From Nonomuraea sp. SYSU D8015 (GTDB lineage Bacteria; Actinomycetota; Actinomycetes; Streptosporangiales; Streptosporangiaceae), in the NCBI RefSeq assembly GCF_008065375.1, contig NZ_VJYI01000009.1, positions 62,001 to 126,000 of the forward strand: 64,000 bases of DNA. The letters run 5' to 3'. Position numbers and translations under genes: made by a program. Numbering within the stretch: position 1 is the first letter of the stretch; every line of letters begins with the position of its first letter. The notes beneath the pieces were generated by a model. The model ran no database searches. It was not told the origin of the DNA and saw nothing but the letters and a program-made list of their open reading frames with translations. This document shows positions 46,020 through 54,116 of the stretch, in pieces.

Positions 46020-47174
46020 CTATTCCCCTTCGAGGTGGTCGGCGGCGATCCTGGCGGCGAGGCGTTCGAGCAGCGGCCCGGCCTCGGCCATGCAGCGCTC
46101 CGTGTCGGGCTCCAGGTCAGTGAGGGCGTACGCGGCCTGGATGCCGGCGGCCTTCAGCTCCTCATCGGTGAGCGTACGCCGCCCGCAGACGGCCACCACG
46201 GGCACGCCCGCCTTGGCCGCCGCCTGCGCCACGCCGATCGGCGCCTTGCCGCGCAGCGACTGCTCGTCCAGCGACCCTTCGCCGGTGACGACCAGCCGCG
46301 CGCCCTCGACCTGCGCGCCGAACCCCAGCAGGCCGAGCAGGTAGTCGATGCCGGGACGGACGTCGGCGTGCAGGAACGCCAGCGCCGCGAACCCCACCCC
46401 GCCCGCCGCGCCCGCCCCCGGCGCCCCGGCGACGCCCATGGGCCGGGGCGTGCCGTCGTGCTCGACCGCGCCGAGCAGCCCGTGCGTCTGCGTCGCCACG
46501 GCCGCCAGCCGGGACAGTCCCGCCTCCAGCGTCGTCACGTCCTCGGGGGTGGCGCCCTTCTGGGGCCCGTAGACGGCGGCGGCGCCGTGCGGGCCGAGCA
46601 ACGGGTTGTCCACGTCGCTCGCCACCACGAACTCGACCCCGGAAATATCGATAAATCCAGACATGTCGATGCGGTTCAGTCCCTTCAACGCGGACCCGCC
46701 CCGCGGGAGCTCATTGCCGTCGGCGTCCAGCAGCCGGGCGCCCAGCGCCTGCGCCATCCCCGCTCCCCCGTCGGTGCACGCGCTGCCGCCCAGCCCGAGC
46801 ACCACCCGCTTGGCCCCGCGCCGCACGGCGTCGGCCACGAGCTCGCCGGTGCCGTAGCTGGTGGCGGTCAGCGGCTCGCGTCCGCCCGGCAGCCGGCGCA
46901 GCCCGGACGCCTCGGCCAGCTCGACCACGGCGGTGTCGCCGGCGGGGTGCCAGGCGTACGAGGCGGGGATCCGCTCGCCGGTCGGCCCGGTGACCTCGAT
47001 CGTGATCCTGTCGAAGCCGCAGGCCACGGCGGCGTCGACGGTGCCGTCGCCGCCGTCGGCCACCGGCAGCTCCACCGTGGGCACGCCGAGCCCGGCCGAC
47101 ACCCGCCCTGCCACCTCGGCCGCCGTCAGCGACCCCTTGAACTTGTCAGGGGCCACCAGAACATGCTGAACCAC
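46020..47174 (-). CDS. glxK: Glycerate kinase (GarK/GlxK family)
   Basis: Phosphorylates glycerate, the end product of the glyoxylate branch of ureide breakdown. The 384-residue protein begins VVQHVLVAPDKFKGSLTAAEVA, with PVADGGDGTVDAAV, LGLGGSACTDGGAGMAQALGARL, ASDVDNPLLGPHGAAAVYGPQKGAT, and VTGEGSLDEQSLRGKAP. The GTG at 47174 has GGGAG 6 nt upstream; longer frames upstream are not conserved. First gene of glxK-allB-alc. The upstream region carries a large palindrome. Confidence 0.92.
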   Translation of the reverse strand: MVQHVLVAPDKFKGSLTAAEVAGRVSAGLGVPTVELPVADGGDGTVDAAVACGFDRITIEVTGPTGERIPASYAWHPAGDTAVVELAEASGLRRLPGGREPLTATSYGTGELVADAVRRGAKRVVLGLGGSACTDGGAGMAQALGARLLDADGNELPRGGSALKGLNRIDMSGFIDISGVEFVVASDVDNPLLGPHGAAAVYGPQKGATPEDVTTLEAGLSRLAAVATQTHGLLGAVEHDGTPRPMGVAGAPGAGAAGGVGFAALAFLHADVRPGIDYLLGLLGFGAQVEGARLVVTGEGSLDEQSLRGKAPIGVAQAAAKAGVPVVAVCGRRTLTDEELKAAGIQAAYALTDLEPDTERCMAEAGPLLERLAARIAADHLEGE

Positions 47175-47189
47175 TACGAACTCCCACAG

Positions 47190-47258
47190 GATGATGAACA
47201 ATGGCCGGACACGCCTTCCTGCCCGGTGCGAGCGGGCAGGAGGGCGTGACCCATCATC
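47190..47258. promoter_or_regulatory. Nested inverted repeat between divergent genes
   Basis: CGCCTTCCTGCCCG (47212-47225) and CGGGCAGGAGGGCG (47233-47246) pair over 14 bp with one mismatch around 7 nt, and GATGATG/CATCATC (47190-47196 / 47252-47258) form an outer arm. As the flanking genes diverge it is not an ordinary terminator; an operator or 5' RNA structure of glxK is possible. Confidence 0.55.
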
Positions 47259-47304
47259 ACACGCGTGTGCGCAGGTGGGCGCAGGAGAGGGTTCGGGAGC
47301 GTTC

Positions 47305-48456
47305 GTGCGGATTTCGACGCGGCAGAGGCAGGCGAGGCTGGCCTCCAGGCACCGGCTCGCGATCAAGGCGGACACTCCGGAGGAGGCCGCCGCGTCGGTG
47401 GTGGCGCTGCACGGCACGGATCCGGCGACCGTGTTCCTGTCGGCGGGCGCGCGGCTGGCCGCGCCCGGCCCGGAGCCGGTCGAGAAGGCACTGTACGACG
47501 ACCGCACGCTGGTGCGGATGACGGGGATGCGGCGGACGGTGTTCGTGGTGCCGGTGGAGCTGGTGCCGGTCGTCCATTACTCCTCGACGCTGGCCATCGC
47601 CCGCAAGGAGCGGAAGTCGCTGCTGAAGGTGTTCGGCGAGGGCGGCTGGGACGAGGCCAGGCTGGCGGAGGCCGAGGCGTCGGTGCTGCGGGTGCTCGCC
47701 GAGGTGGGCGAGGCGACCGCGGCGGAGCTGGGCGCCCTGGAGCCGCGACTGCGCGAGCAGGTCAAGGTGGCGGTGGGCAAGCCGTACGAGGCGACGGTGA
47801 GCCTCGGCTCGCGGCTGCTGTCGCTCATGGCCATGGACGGCGCGCTGGTGCGGTGCGGCCGTTCAGCCGGTACGTGGATCAACGGGCAGCACCGCTGGGG
47901 CCTGGCCCCGGCACTCCCCGAGCTCGCGGTGCCCGACGCGCAGGCGGAGCTGGTGAGGCGGTGGCTGGCGGCGTTCGGGCCGGGCACCGAGGCCGACCTG
48001 AAGTGGTGGACCGGCTGGACGCTGGGCGACGTGCGCCGGGCCCTGGCCGCGGTCGGCGCGGTCGCGGTGGAGCTGGACGAGGGCGTCGGCCACGTGCTGC
48101 CGGACGACCTGGAGGAGGTCCCCGAGCCGGAGCCGTGGGCGGCGCTGCTGCCCGCGCTCGACCCGACGCCGATGGGCTGGCAGGCCCGCGACTGGTATCT
48201 GCCGCCGGCCCACCGGGCCGAGCTGTTCGACCGCAGCGGCAACGTGGGGCCGACCGTGTGGTGGGACGGCCGGGTGGTGGGCGGCTGGGCGCAGCGCGCG
48301 GACGGCGAGGTCGTGTGGCGGCTGCTGGCCGACGTGGGAGTCGAGGCCACGGCCGCGATCGAGGCCGAGGCGGCCGGGCTGGCCGCCTGGCTCGGCGGGA
48401 TCAAGGTCACCCCGCGCTTCCGCACCCCGCTGGAGCGCGAGCTGTCGGCGCTCTAG
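47305..48456 (+). CDS. Winged-helix DNA-binding domain protein (HTH_42 family)
   Basis: 383 residues of the family annotated as winged helix DNA-binding domain-containing (PF06224-type, related to AlkZ/YcaQ-like glycosylases). ARLASRHRLA at the N-terminus, AAASVVALHGTDPATVFLSAGARL, DRTLVRMTGMRRTVFVVP, GTWINGQHRW and LPALDPTPMGWQARDWYL are the usual conserved blocks. The GTG at 47305 follows GGGAGC; the frame is open further upstream over the palindrome. Its precise activity is not known. Its TAG stop overlaps the stop of the next gene on the opposite strand. Confidence 0.87.
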   Translation: MRISTRQRQARLASRHRLAIKADTPEEAAASVVALHGTDPATVFLSAGARLAAPGPEPVEKALYDDRTLVRMTGMRRTVFVVPVELVPVVHYSSTLAIARKERKSLLKVFGEGGWDEARLAEAEASVLRVLAEVGEATAAELGALEPRLREQVKVAVGKPYEATVSLGSRLLSLMAMDGALVRCGRSAGTWINGQHRWGLAPALPELAVPDAQAELVRRWLAAFGPGTEADLKWWTGWTLGDVRRALAAVGAVAVELDEGVGHVLPDDLEEVPEPEPWAALLPALDPTPMGWQARDWYLPPAHRAELFDRSGNVGPTVWWDGRVVGGWAQRADGEVVWRLLADVGVEATAAIEAEAAGLAAWLGGIKVTPRFRTPLERELSAL

Positions 48457-48665
48457 GAGACGGTCCTGACGAACTCCTCGAACGAGTAGCGGCCGTCCTG
48501 GTCGGAGTCGGCGGTCTGGCTCATCGCGCCGAGGGCCTCGGCCGGGAGGTCGGGGAAGTGCTTCTTCAGCTCGGTCTCGCTGATGTAGCCGTCGCCGTCG
48601 GTGTCGATCGACGCGAAGGTGCTCTTGAGCTGCGCCAGCCGCTCGGCTGAGAGTTCCGCCGCCAC
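48453..48665 (-). CDS. Small EF-hand (calcium-binding) protein
   Basis: 70 residues with two EF-hands: DTDGDGYISETE and DSDQDGRYSFEE, each with the canonical Asp/Asp/Asp or Asn and terminal Glu ligands, separated by a linker of about 25 residues, as in actinobacterial calerythrin/CabC-like proteins. The GTG at 48665 (VAAELSAERLAQL) has AAAGG upstream; an ATG 36 nt earlier is an alternative. Convergent with the winged-helix gene, the stop codons overlapping by 3 nt. A calcium buffer or sensor role is inferred. Confidence 0.9.
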   Translation of the reverse strand: MAAELSAERLAQLKSTFASIDTDGDGYISETELKKHFPDLPAEALGAMSQTADSDQDGRYSFEEFVRTVS

Positions 48666-48721
48666 GGGACCGCCTTTCGAATGCTCGTTTCGGACATCCA
48701 CACCTTAATGGTCACGCCATC

Positions 48722-49276
48722 ATGGACCGCATGGCGATGCATGGAAGCCCGATGTACCGGCGCGCCGAGCCCGGCCAGGAGGACGAAGTCCTGGCGGTGC
48801 TGGACGAGAGCGCCGCCTGGCTCGTCGCCCAGGGCGTACGGCAGTGGCCGGGGCGGTTCGAGCGGGCGTGGATCGAGCCGGCGATCCTCCGGGGCGAGAC
48901 CTGGCTGGTCGAGGTCGAGGGCGAGGTCGCCGCCACCGTCACACTGGACTGGGCGGACGCGCTCTGGGAGGACGACGGCCAGGCCGGGTACGTGCACCGC
49001 ATGGCCGTCCGCCGCCACGCCGCCGGGCTCGGCGCGGAGGTGCTGCGCTGGGCGGCCGACGTCACGCGCGCCGCCGGCCGGTCGTTCCTCCGGCTCGACT
49101 GCGTGGCCTCGAACCGGCGGTTGCGGGCCTACTACGAGTCGGCCGGTTTCGCCTACCGCGGCGACGTGACGGTGGGCGGCGCCCCCGGCCAGCGGGAATC
49201 CGGCGGGCCGGCCACGCTGGTCAGCCGCTACGAGTTACCCCTGGATCCCGCAGACCTTCCTCAGATCCCGCGCTGA
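48722..49276 (+). CDS. GNAT-family N-acetyltransferase
   Basis: 184 residues with VHRMAVRRHAAGLGAEVLRWAADV (acetyl-CoA motif), LRLDCVASNRRLRAYYESAGF (motif B). The protein type (QWPGRFERAWIEPAILRGETWLVEVEG) is common in actinomycetes; the substrate is unknown. Several in-frame ATGs occur (48722, 48731, 48737, 48752); the first is used. A TTA Leu codon occurs at 49235-49237. Confidence 0.86.
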   Translation: MDRMAMHGSPMYRRAEPGQEDEVLAVLDESAAWLVAQGVRQWPGRFERAWIEPAILRGETWLVEVEGEVAATVTLDWADALWEDDGQAGYVHRMAVRRHAAGLGAEVLRWAADVTRAAGRSFLRLDCVASNRRLRAYYESAGFAYRGDVTVGGAPGQRESGGPATLVSRYELPLDPADLPQIPR

Positions 49277-49372
49277 CGCCCACCGCCCCACACCGGCCCG
49301 CGCCCCGCGGCCTCACGCCCGGACAACGCGCCCGCCCACCCGCCCGACGCGTTCACAGCCGCAACCTCGCTC

Positions 49373-49415
49373 GGGGAGCGGCATTGCGCTGCGGGGCTGC
49401 CACGCTCCGCTCCCC
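49373..49415. terminator. Hairpin between convergent genes
   Basis: GGGGAGCGG and CCGCTCCCC form a 9-bp stem around a 25-nt loop, between the GNAT gene and the 8-oxoguanine deaminase gene. Probably works for both strands. Confidence 0.6.
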
Positions 49416-49510
49416 ACCCCCGGGCGACGCCTGCCCACGCGAACGACGCCCGACACCGGGCCCACGCCCTCAGTAGGGCACCGCGTGGCGTGCCGCGTTG
49501 CCGGGCGCGC

Positions 49511-50911
49511 TCACCCCTCGTGGACCTCCCTGACGGCGCGGACCCCCTGTTCCTCCGCCCGCCGCAGCAGCCTCCGGCGGGCCTCGGCGCCCGCGCGCCC
49601 CACGGCGTCCTGGGACACGGTCTTCAGCTCACCGTCCTCCACCACGGTCCGCCCTCCGACCAGCACCCGGGCCAGCGGCGGCGGAGGCCCGAAGACCAGC
49701 GCGCAGACCGGGTCGGCGACGGCGGACGTGAACGGCCCGTCGATCCGCCACAGCGCGATGTCGGCGAGCTTGCCGGCCTCCAGCGACCCGAGCTCCCCTT
49801 CCCTGCCGAGGTTGCGCGCCCCGCCGAGCGTGGCGAGCTCCAGCGCCTGCCGGGCGGTGAGCGCCGCCGGCCCGTACCGGGCGCGCTGGAACAGCAGGGC
49901 CTGCCGCATCTCCCCCGCCAGCGGCGTGAGCTCGGACGAGGCGGCCCCGTCCACGCCGAGACCGACGTTGGCGCCGCGCCGGAGCATCTCGGACACGCGC
50001 GCGATGCCCGCGCCGAGCCGCCCGTTCGAGGAGGGGCAGTGCGCGGAGCCGGTGCCGGTGGCGGCGAGCTTGCCGATGTCGGCGTCGCTGAGGTGCACGG
50101 CATGCGCGAACCACACGTCGGGCCCGAGCCACCCCAGCTTCTCCATGTAGTCCACGGGCCGCAGCCCGAATTGCGCCAGGCAGTGCTCGTCCTCGTCGAG
50201 CGTCTCGGCCAGGTGCGTGTGCAGGCGCACGCCCTTGGCCCTGGCCAGGGCGGCCGACTCGGTCATCAGCTCGGCGCTGGCCGAGAACGGCGAGCACGGC
50301 GCCACGACCACCCGCAGCATCGAGGAGAACGACGGATCGTGGTAGGCGTCGACGGCCTGCGCCGTGGCGGCCAGGATGTCGTCGAGCTCCTCCACCACGG
50401 CGTCCGGCGGCAGCCCGCCGTGCGACTCCCCTCGGTCCATGGAGCCGCGCGCCGGATGGAAGCGGACGCCGATCTCGCGCGCGGCCTCGATCCCGGCCGC
50501 GAACAGGTCTCCCCTGCCTTCGGGGAAGATGTAGTGGTGATCGCTGGTGGTGGTGCAGCCCGACAGCGCCAGCCAGCCGAGCCCCGCCGCCGAGGCGCCC
50601 CTGACGACGTCGGCGTCCATGGCCGCCCACACCCGGTAGAGCGCCACCAGCCACTCGAACAGCGTCGCGTCCTGCGCGAGCCCCTGCGAGGCCCACTGGT
50701 ACAGGTGGTGGTGGGTGTTGACCAGGCCGGGCGTGGCCAGGCAGCCGGTGCCGTCGACGCGTACGGTGTCGATCCGGGCGGCGTCCGGGGCGTCGGGCGC
50801 GGGCCCGGCGCCGAGTTCGGCGATCCGATCCCCCTCGATCCGGATATATCCGGATTCGATCTCCTGGCCGACGACCGGGGCGATGTGCACGTTCTCGATC
50901 AGCAGGCTCAC
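49511..50911 (-). CDS. 8-oxoguanine deaminase-type amidohydrolase
   Basis: A 466-residue cytosine-deaminase-like metal hydrolase. Metal ligands: HxH in ATPGLVNTHHHLYQWASQGLAQD, the HTHLAETLDED His, and VDGAASSE Asp; WFAHAVHLSDADI and GTGSAHCPSSNGRLGAGIA complete the site. The family converts 8-oxoguanine to urate, which suits the neighbouring uricase genes; guanine deaminase or a related activity is possible. The GTG overlaps the upstream stop (GTGA) with GGGAG upstream. Last gene of the uraD-uraH-uricase-FAD-FeS operon. Confidence 0.9.
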   Translation of the reverse strand: MSLLIENVHIAPVVGQEIESGYIRIEGDRIAELGAGPAPDAPDAARIDTVRVDGTGCLATPGLVNTHHHLYQWASQGLAQDATLFEWLVALYRVWAAMDADVVRGASAAGLGWLALSGCTTTSDHHYIFPEGRGDLFAAGIEAAREIGVRFHPARGSMDRGESHGGLPPDAVVEELDDILAATAQAVDAYHDPSFSSMLRVVVAPCSPFSASAELMTESAALARAKGVRLHTHLAETLDEDEHCLAQFGLRPVDYMEKLGWLGPDVWFAHAVHLSDADIGKLAATGTGSAHCPSSNGRLGAGIARVSEMLRRGANVGLGVDGAASSELTPLAGEMRQALLFQRARYGPAALTARQALELATLGGARNLGREGELGSLEAGKLADIALWRIDGPFTSAVADPVCALVFGPPPPLARVLVGGRTVVEDGELKTVSQDAVGRAGAEARRRLLRRAEEQGVRAVREVHEG

Positions 50912-51393
50912 CCGGCGGCTCCCTTCCCGGACGCCTTCCGCTCCGCGGCAAGCCGTACCGCGTCGAGGATCTTCTCGTACCCCGTGCACCGGCACAGGTT
51001 GCCCGCCAGCGCCTCGCGGATCTCCGCGTCGGAGGGCCGCTCCACCCGCTCCAGCAGGTCGTGCGCCTGTACGAGGAGCCCGGGAGTGCAGAAGCCGCAC
51101 TGCACGGCCCCGCACTCCACGAACGCCTCCTGCACCGGGTCGAGCCTGTCCCCCTCGGCCAGGCCCTCCACGGTGCGAACTCGCCGCCCTTCGGCCTGCC
51201 CGGCGGCGACCAGGCAGGAGCAGACGGGCACGCCGTCCAGGTAGACCGTGCAGGAGCCGCATTCGCCCTGCTCACAGGCGTTCTTGGAGCCGGGCAGGCC
51301 GAGGCGCTCGCGCAGCACGTACAGGAGGCTCTCGCCCTCCCACACGCCGTCGGCGCTCTCCTCGCGGCCGTTGACGGTGAAGGTGACGCGCAT
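50908..51393 (-). CDS. [2Fe-2S] subunit of a xanthine dehydrogenase-family enzyme
   Basis: 161 residues with both [2Fe-2S] domains: plant-type CEQGECGSCTVYLDGVPVCSC (about 40-60) and the helical CGFCTPGLLV .. LCRCTGYEKI. This is the small subunit of a heterotrimeric molybdenum hydroxylase (CoxS/XdhC/PucE-like). The ATG overlaps the FAD-subunit stop (ATGA) and has GGAGGG upstream. The large molybdopterin subunit, which should complete the enzyme, is not next to it. Confidence 0.93.
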   Translation of the reverse strand: MRVTFTVNGREESADGVWEGESLLYVLRERLGLPGSKNACEQGECGSCTVYLDGVPVCSCLVAAGQAEGRRVRTVEGLAEGDRLDPVQEAFVECGAVQCGFCTPGLLVQAHDLLERVERPSDAEIREALAGNLCRCTGYEKILDAVRLAAERKASGKGAAG

Positions 51394-52256
51394 CAGGCGG
51401 CCCTCCTTCCGAAGTGGTCGTTCCAGGCCCAGGTGAGCGTGCGGCGGGCCATCACGTCGATGGCGTGCACGCGGTACTCGGCGGTGCCGCGCACGTCGTC
51501 GATCGGCGCGGCGGCGGCCGCGCACAGCCGGCCGAACCGCCTGACCAGCGCAGGGTCGAGCGCCGGCGCGTCCCAGTCGAGCTCGCGGGCGAGGAGTTCC
51601 TCGGCCTCGAGCGCCCGGCGCGGGGTCGGCGCCGCCGATCCGATCCCGGTGCCGACCCGGCGCTCGTCCGGGTGCAGCGCGACGGCGAACGAGCACACCG
51701 CGATCACCATGGCGTTGCGGGTGCCGACCTTGGAGAAGTATTGGGGCCCGGTCGCGGGCTTGACGTGCACGGCTCTGATGAGCTCGTCGGGGTGGAGCGC
51801 GTTGCGCTTGACCCCGAGGTAGAACTCGGCGGCCGGGATCATCCTGACGCCCCGGTCCCGCGACTCCACCTCGATCACGGCGTCGGTCGCCAGCAGCGGC
51901 GGGTGGCTGTCCCCGGCGGGCGAGGCCGCGCCGAGGTTCCCGCCGACGGACCCGCGGTTGCGGATCTGCGGCGAGCCGACCGTGCGCGACGCCTGCGCCA
52001 GCCCGGGAAGCGGTCCGCCGAGCTCCTCGATGATCGTCGTGTACGGCACCCCGGCCCCGACCCGGCACACGCCGTCCACCACGTCCCATCTCCGCAGCTC
52101 GGCCACCTGGTTGAGATCGAGCAGCGCCACCGGCCTGCGCACGTCGAAGTTGATCTCGACCATCACGTCGGTGCCTCCCTGGATGGGCACCGCCTCCGGC
52201 TGGTCCGCCTTGGCGGCCAGCGCCTCCGCCCACGTCGTGGGCCGCAAGAAGTCCAT
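51393..52256 (-). CDS. FAD-binding subunit of a xanthine dehydrogenase-family enzyme
   Basis: 287 residues of the CoxM/PucC-like FAD subunit: MDFLRPTTWAEALAAKA, IQGGTDVMVEIN (FAD-binding), GAGVPYTTIIEEL, GSPQIRNRGSVGGNLGAASPAGDSHPPLLA (TxGGN-type FAD pyrophosphate loop), IGSAAPTPRRA. It passes electrons from the iron-sulfur centres to NAD+ or oxygen. It lies directly after the uricase gene and overlaps the [2Fe-2S] gene. The start may also be the GTG 9 nt upstream. Confidence 0.93.
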   Translation of the reverse strand: MDFLRPTTWAEALAAKADQPEAVPIQGGTDVMVEINFDVRRPVALLDLNQVAELRRWDVVDGVCRVGAGVPYTTIIEELGGPLPGLAQASRTVGSPQIRNRGSVGGNLGAASPAGDSHPPLLATDAVIEVESRDRGVRMIPAAEFYLGVKRNALHPDELIRAVHVKPATGPQYFSKVGTRNAMVIAVCSFAVALHPDERRVGTGIGSAAPTPRRALEAEELLARELDWDAPALDPALVRRFGRLCAAAAAPIDDVRGTAEYRVHAIDVMARRTLTWAWNDHFGRRAA

Positions 52257-52261
52257 CGTGC

Positions 52262-53122
52262 TCACTCCCAGGCGAATCCGGCGTCGGGTGCGTCCTCGCG
52301 CAGCACACTGCCCTCGATGAGGCCGTAGGGGCGGTCGGAGGCGAAGTAGACCTCGTTGTCGTTGTCGAGCCCGAACGGCGACAGGTCGACGAGGAAGTGG
52401 TGCTTGTTGGGCATCGCCAGCCTGACCTCGCAGATCTCGCCGCAGGTGGTGAGCGCGCGCTCGCCCATGGCGTACAAGGTCTGCTGGAGCGACAGGCTGT
52501 GGGTGTCGGCGAACGCCTCCAGCAGGCAGCGCCGCACCTCCTCGTACGACTTGCCGTACGAGGCGGTCTGCCCCGCGTGCCGCCACCTGGCCGTGACGGC
52601 GGTGGCGAGGATGCGGTCGGTGGTCGGCCGCAGCGTCGTGTACGGGTCGACGATGTAGCCGTGGAACTCCGACCCGGTGGAGTTGAGCACCACCAGGTCC
52701 TTCAGCCCCGACACGACCGTGCCGCGCCCGTCCCTGTCGTGGTGGACGACGCACAGGCGCACCTCGCCGCCGTCGCGCACGAACGAGTGCGGCCCGCCGC
52801 GGCTCCACGCGTACTCCTCGATCTCCACTCTGGCGTGGTGTATCGACGGCTGTGACTCCACGAAGTGCCTGGCCAGCAGCAGCGCGAACTCCTCGATCTG
52901 GCCGACGCCGTGCTCCTTGGCGAAGGCGAACGCGGTGTTCTTCTGCGTGTCGGTCGGCAGGACGGCGGCGTTGTCGCCGGTCAGGTGCGCGGCCTCCATG
53001 TCGCCGGACAGCGAGGTGCTGACGTTGATGTCCTTGATGTGGTGGACGGGGCCGTCCCTGACGACGCGGACGAGCCGGGTCTCCGCCTTGCCGTAGCGGT
53101 TGGGGCCGAGCTTGACGGACAT
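52262..53122 (-). CDS. pucL: Urate oxidase (factor-independent urate hydroxylase)
   Basis: Oxidises urate to 5-hydroxyisourate. The 286-residue tandem T-fold protein has YGKAETRLVRVVRD, LPTDTQKNTAFAFAKEHG (Thr and Lys of the active site), LKDLVVLNSTGSEFHGYIVDPYTTL, RILATAVTARWRH, and the C-terminal PNKHHFLVDLSPFGLDNDNEVYF. Three nucleotides after uraH, second in the degradation order uricase - uraH - uraD. Confidence 0.96.
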   Translation of the reverse strand: MSVKLGPNRYGKAETRLVRVVRDGPVHHIKDINVSTSLSGDMEAAHLTGDNAAVLPTDTQKNTAFAFAKEHGVGQIEEFALLLARHFVESQPSIHHARVEIEEYAWSRGGPHSFVRDGGEVRLCVVHHDRDGRGTVVSGLKDLVVLNSTGSEFHGYIVDPYTTLRPTTDRILATAVTARWRHAGQTASYGKSYEEVRRCLLEAFADTHSLSLQQTLYAMGERALTTCGEICEVRLAMPNKHHFLVDLSPFGLDNDNEVYFASDRPYGLIEGSVLREDAPDAGFAWE

Positions 53123-53428
53123 CTAGCTCCCTCGGTAGGTCGAGTAGGCGTACGGGCTGAGCAGCAGCGGCACGTGGTGGTGCCGGGCTGGATCGGTGAC
53201 GGTGAAGGCGATGACGACCTCGGGGTAGAAGGTCTCCGGCAGGTACGCCCCGGTGTCGAAGACGACCCGGCGGACGCCGCCGCCTCCGGTGTCCCAGCCC
53301 TTGATGCGCCCGTCCTCGTCCGTACGGCCCTCGGCCAGGACCTGCCCGTCGTCCCGCTCCAGCCGCACCAGGACGCCGGCGGCCGGCCGCCCGGTGACCG
53401 CGTTCAGCACATGCGTCGAAAAGCTCAC
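53123..53428 (-). CDS. uraH: 5-hydroxyisourate hydrolase
   Basis: Opens 5-hydroxyisourate to OHCU. Transthyretin-like protein of 101 residues with STHVLNAVTGRPAAGV (His of the active site), DGRIKGWD, FYPEVVIAFTV, HHHVPLLLSPYAYSTYRGS (C-terminal YRGS signature). The GTG overlaps the uraD stop (GTGA). Confidence 0.96.
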   Translation of the reverse strand: MSFSTHVLNAVTGRPAAGVLVRLERDDGQVLAEGRTDEDGRIKGWDTGGGGVRRVVFDTGAYLPETFYPEVVIAFTVTDPARHHHVPLLLSPYAYSTYRGS

Positions 53429-53937
53429 CGCTGCTCTCCCCCCAGCAGTTTGACCAGCCGCAACCGGGTGATCTTCGCCAGCTCCTCCCGCACGACCGCC
53501 CGCTCGCGCTCCTCGTCGTTCCCCAGCCGCTCGCGCAGCCGGGCGAGCATCTGGGCCCCGCTCAGCCCGGTGGCGCAGACGAGGTGGACATGCCCGAAGC
53601 GGGCCTCGTACGCGCGGTTCCCCTCGGCGAGCGCCTCCCGCAGCTCGTCCTCGACCCCGGACTGCTCCTGCCGCGACCACGCCGACTCGCGGCCGCTTCC
53701 GCCCGCCCGCTCCCCGATCCTCGGATGCGCGGCCAGCGCCTCCAGCACGTCGGCCCACTCCAGCGCTCCGACCGCATCCTCGGCCGCCGCGAGGAGCTCG
53801 TCGAGATCGCCGTACGGCCGCCGCCCCGCCACGCTCGCGGCGAAGGCGCGGGAGGCGCAGCAGGCGAGCAGCTCCTTGTGGGCCTCGCCGGGCGGCCGGG
53901 CGTTGAAGGCGTCGAGGGCGGTCAGCGTGTGGGGCAT
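53425..53937 (-). CDS. uraD: OHCU decarboxylase
   Basis: Decarboxylates 2-oxo-4-hydroxy-4-carboxy-5-ureidoimidazoline to S-allantoin. A 170-residue helical protein: LDAFNARPPGEAHKELLACCAS (the usual catalytic region), LAAHPRIGERAGG (catalytic His in AHPRIG), WSRQEQSGV, FGHVHLVCATGLS. The ATG at 53937 (MPHTLTALDAF) is used; one at 53952 is the alternative. No clear Shine-Dalgarno is seen. It is the first gene of the urate operon. Confidence 0.95.
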   Translation of the reverse strand: MPHTLTALDAFNARPPGEAHKELLACCASRAFAASVAGRRPYGDLDELLAAAEDAVGALEWADVLEALAAHPRIGERAGGSGRESAWSRQEQSGVEDELREALAEGNRAYEARFGHVHLVCATGLSGAQMLARLRERLGNDEERERAVVREELAKITRLRLVKLLGGEQR

Positions 53938-54116
53938 GTCAGAAGTACACACATGCCCTTCGTGCCCGGTCCATGCGCGAGAACTCCCAACTGAGGCCCC
54001 CGTCGACCGGCGGTTTTCGTGTCATGCTCCAACTCCCGGGCCGGACCCTGCCCAGGGAGGGCGCCCGGTCGTGGCCGGGCCGAAGTGTCGGACCCTGGGC
54101 CTAGACTTGGCCCATC

